Shown here one piece after another: positions 35,141 through 35,211 of a stretch of 35,211 bases of DNA. The notes beneath the pieces are model-generated. The model was not told the DNA's origin. It did no database searches and saw only the letters and a list, made by a program, of their open reading frames with translations. Made by a program: the position numbers and the translations under genes. The stretch is from Coxiella sp. RIFCSPHIGHO2_12_FULL_42_15 (GTDB taxonomy: Bacteria > Pseudomonadota > Gammaproteobacteria > Coxiellales > Coxiellaceae), in assembly GCA_001797285.1 (NCBI GenBank), contig MGOZ01000010.1, forward strand, positions 10,458-45,668, in the 5' to 3' direction. Position 1 is the stretch's first letter, and each line of letters starts with the position of its first letter.

Positions 35141-35211
35141 GGATCCGTTGCAAAACAGGCCGGTGGAATTGGCTATAATTTAAAGAGGTACATTCGCAGG
35201 GGTAAGGCTAT

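Noticed and set aside
35149..35179. Promoter at the window end (TTGCAA ... TATAAT)
   Set aside because: The spacing of 20 bases is too long, and no gene start is visible before the sequence ends.

Overview
The window comes from an AT-rich gammaproteobacterial chromosome. The best guess is an amoeba- or host-associated member of the Legionellales (Legionella/Coxiella/Berkiella-like). This is inference: it rests on a long ankyrin-repeat protein, two large lineage-specific proteins, an LssB-like type I exporter, spmA/spmB-like genes, and a biotin locus with bioH inside the operon. No rRNA, tRNA or CRISPR array is visible.

Layout. 1-1494: mmsA (cut by the window edge) and pdxH on the minus strand behind a good sigma70 promoter. 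1495-2406: gene-poor stretch with two long perfect hairpins bracketed by a 12-bp direct repeat, a 65-codon ORF, and a small segment with inverted ends. 2407-4083: large unknown protein. 4234-7870: MFS permease, spmA/spmB-like pair, PAP2-family phosphatase. 8115-8477: membrane-anchored RRM protein. 8679-17162: type I secretion locus, with an HlyD-type adaptor and two different ABC exporter subunits on minus, and a divergent 984-residue RTX protein carrying seven propeller-like repeats. 17184-21203: 1339-residue ankyrin protein ending in a bipartite NLS-like tail. 21341-21669: repeats and a TnpB fragment. 21703-25706: elyC-like gene, AI-2E family permease, LD-carboxypeptidase and a tyrosine recombinase. 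25857-27680: polytopic unknown protein. 27729-29404: O-methyltransferase and MltB-like transglycosylase. 29474-35129: bioBFHCD on minus and bioA divergent on plus, with face-to-face promoters and a BirA-operator-like inverted repeat between them.

How the parts work together. The bio genes are a complete set for turning malonyl-ACP into a pimeloyl-ACP precursor (BioC, BioH) and then into biotin (BioF, A, D, B). The secretion locus supplies the inner-membrane parts of a type I system and its likely substrate; the TolC-like outer-membrane channel is not in the window. ElyC, LdcA and MltB all act on the cell envelope or peptidoglycan.

The most unusual features are: a dispersed short repeat (core TGGATATTTCA) that begins exactly at the stop codon of at least three genes; a second palindromic REP-like family found beside it; the paired, non-identical ABC subunits, both with degraded signature motifs; and the ankyrin protein with a nuclear-localisation-like tail.
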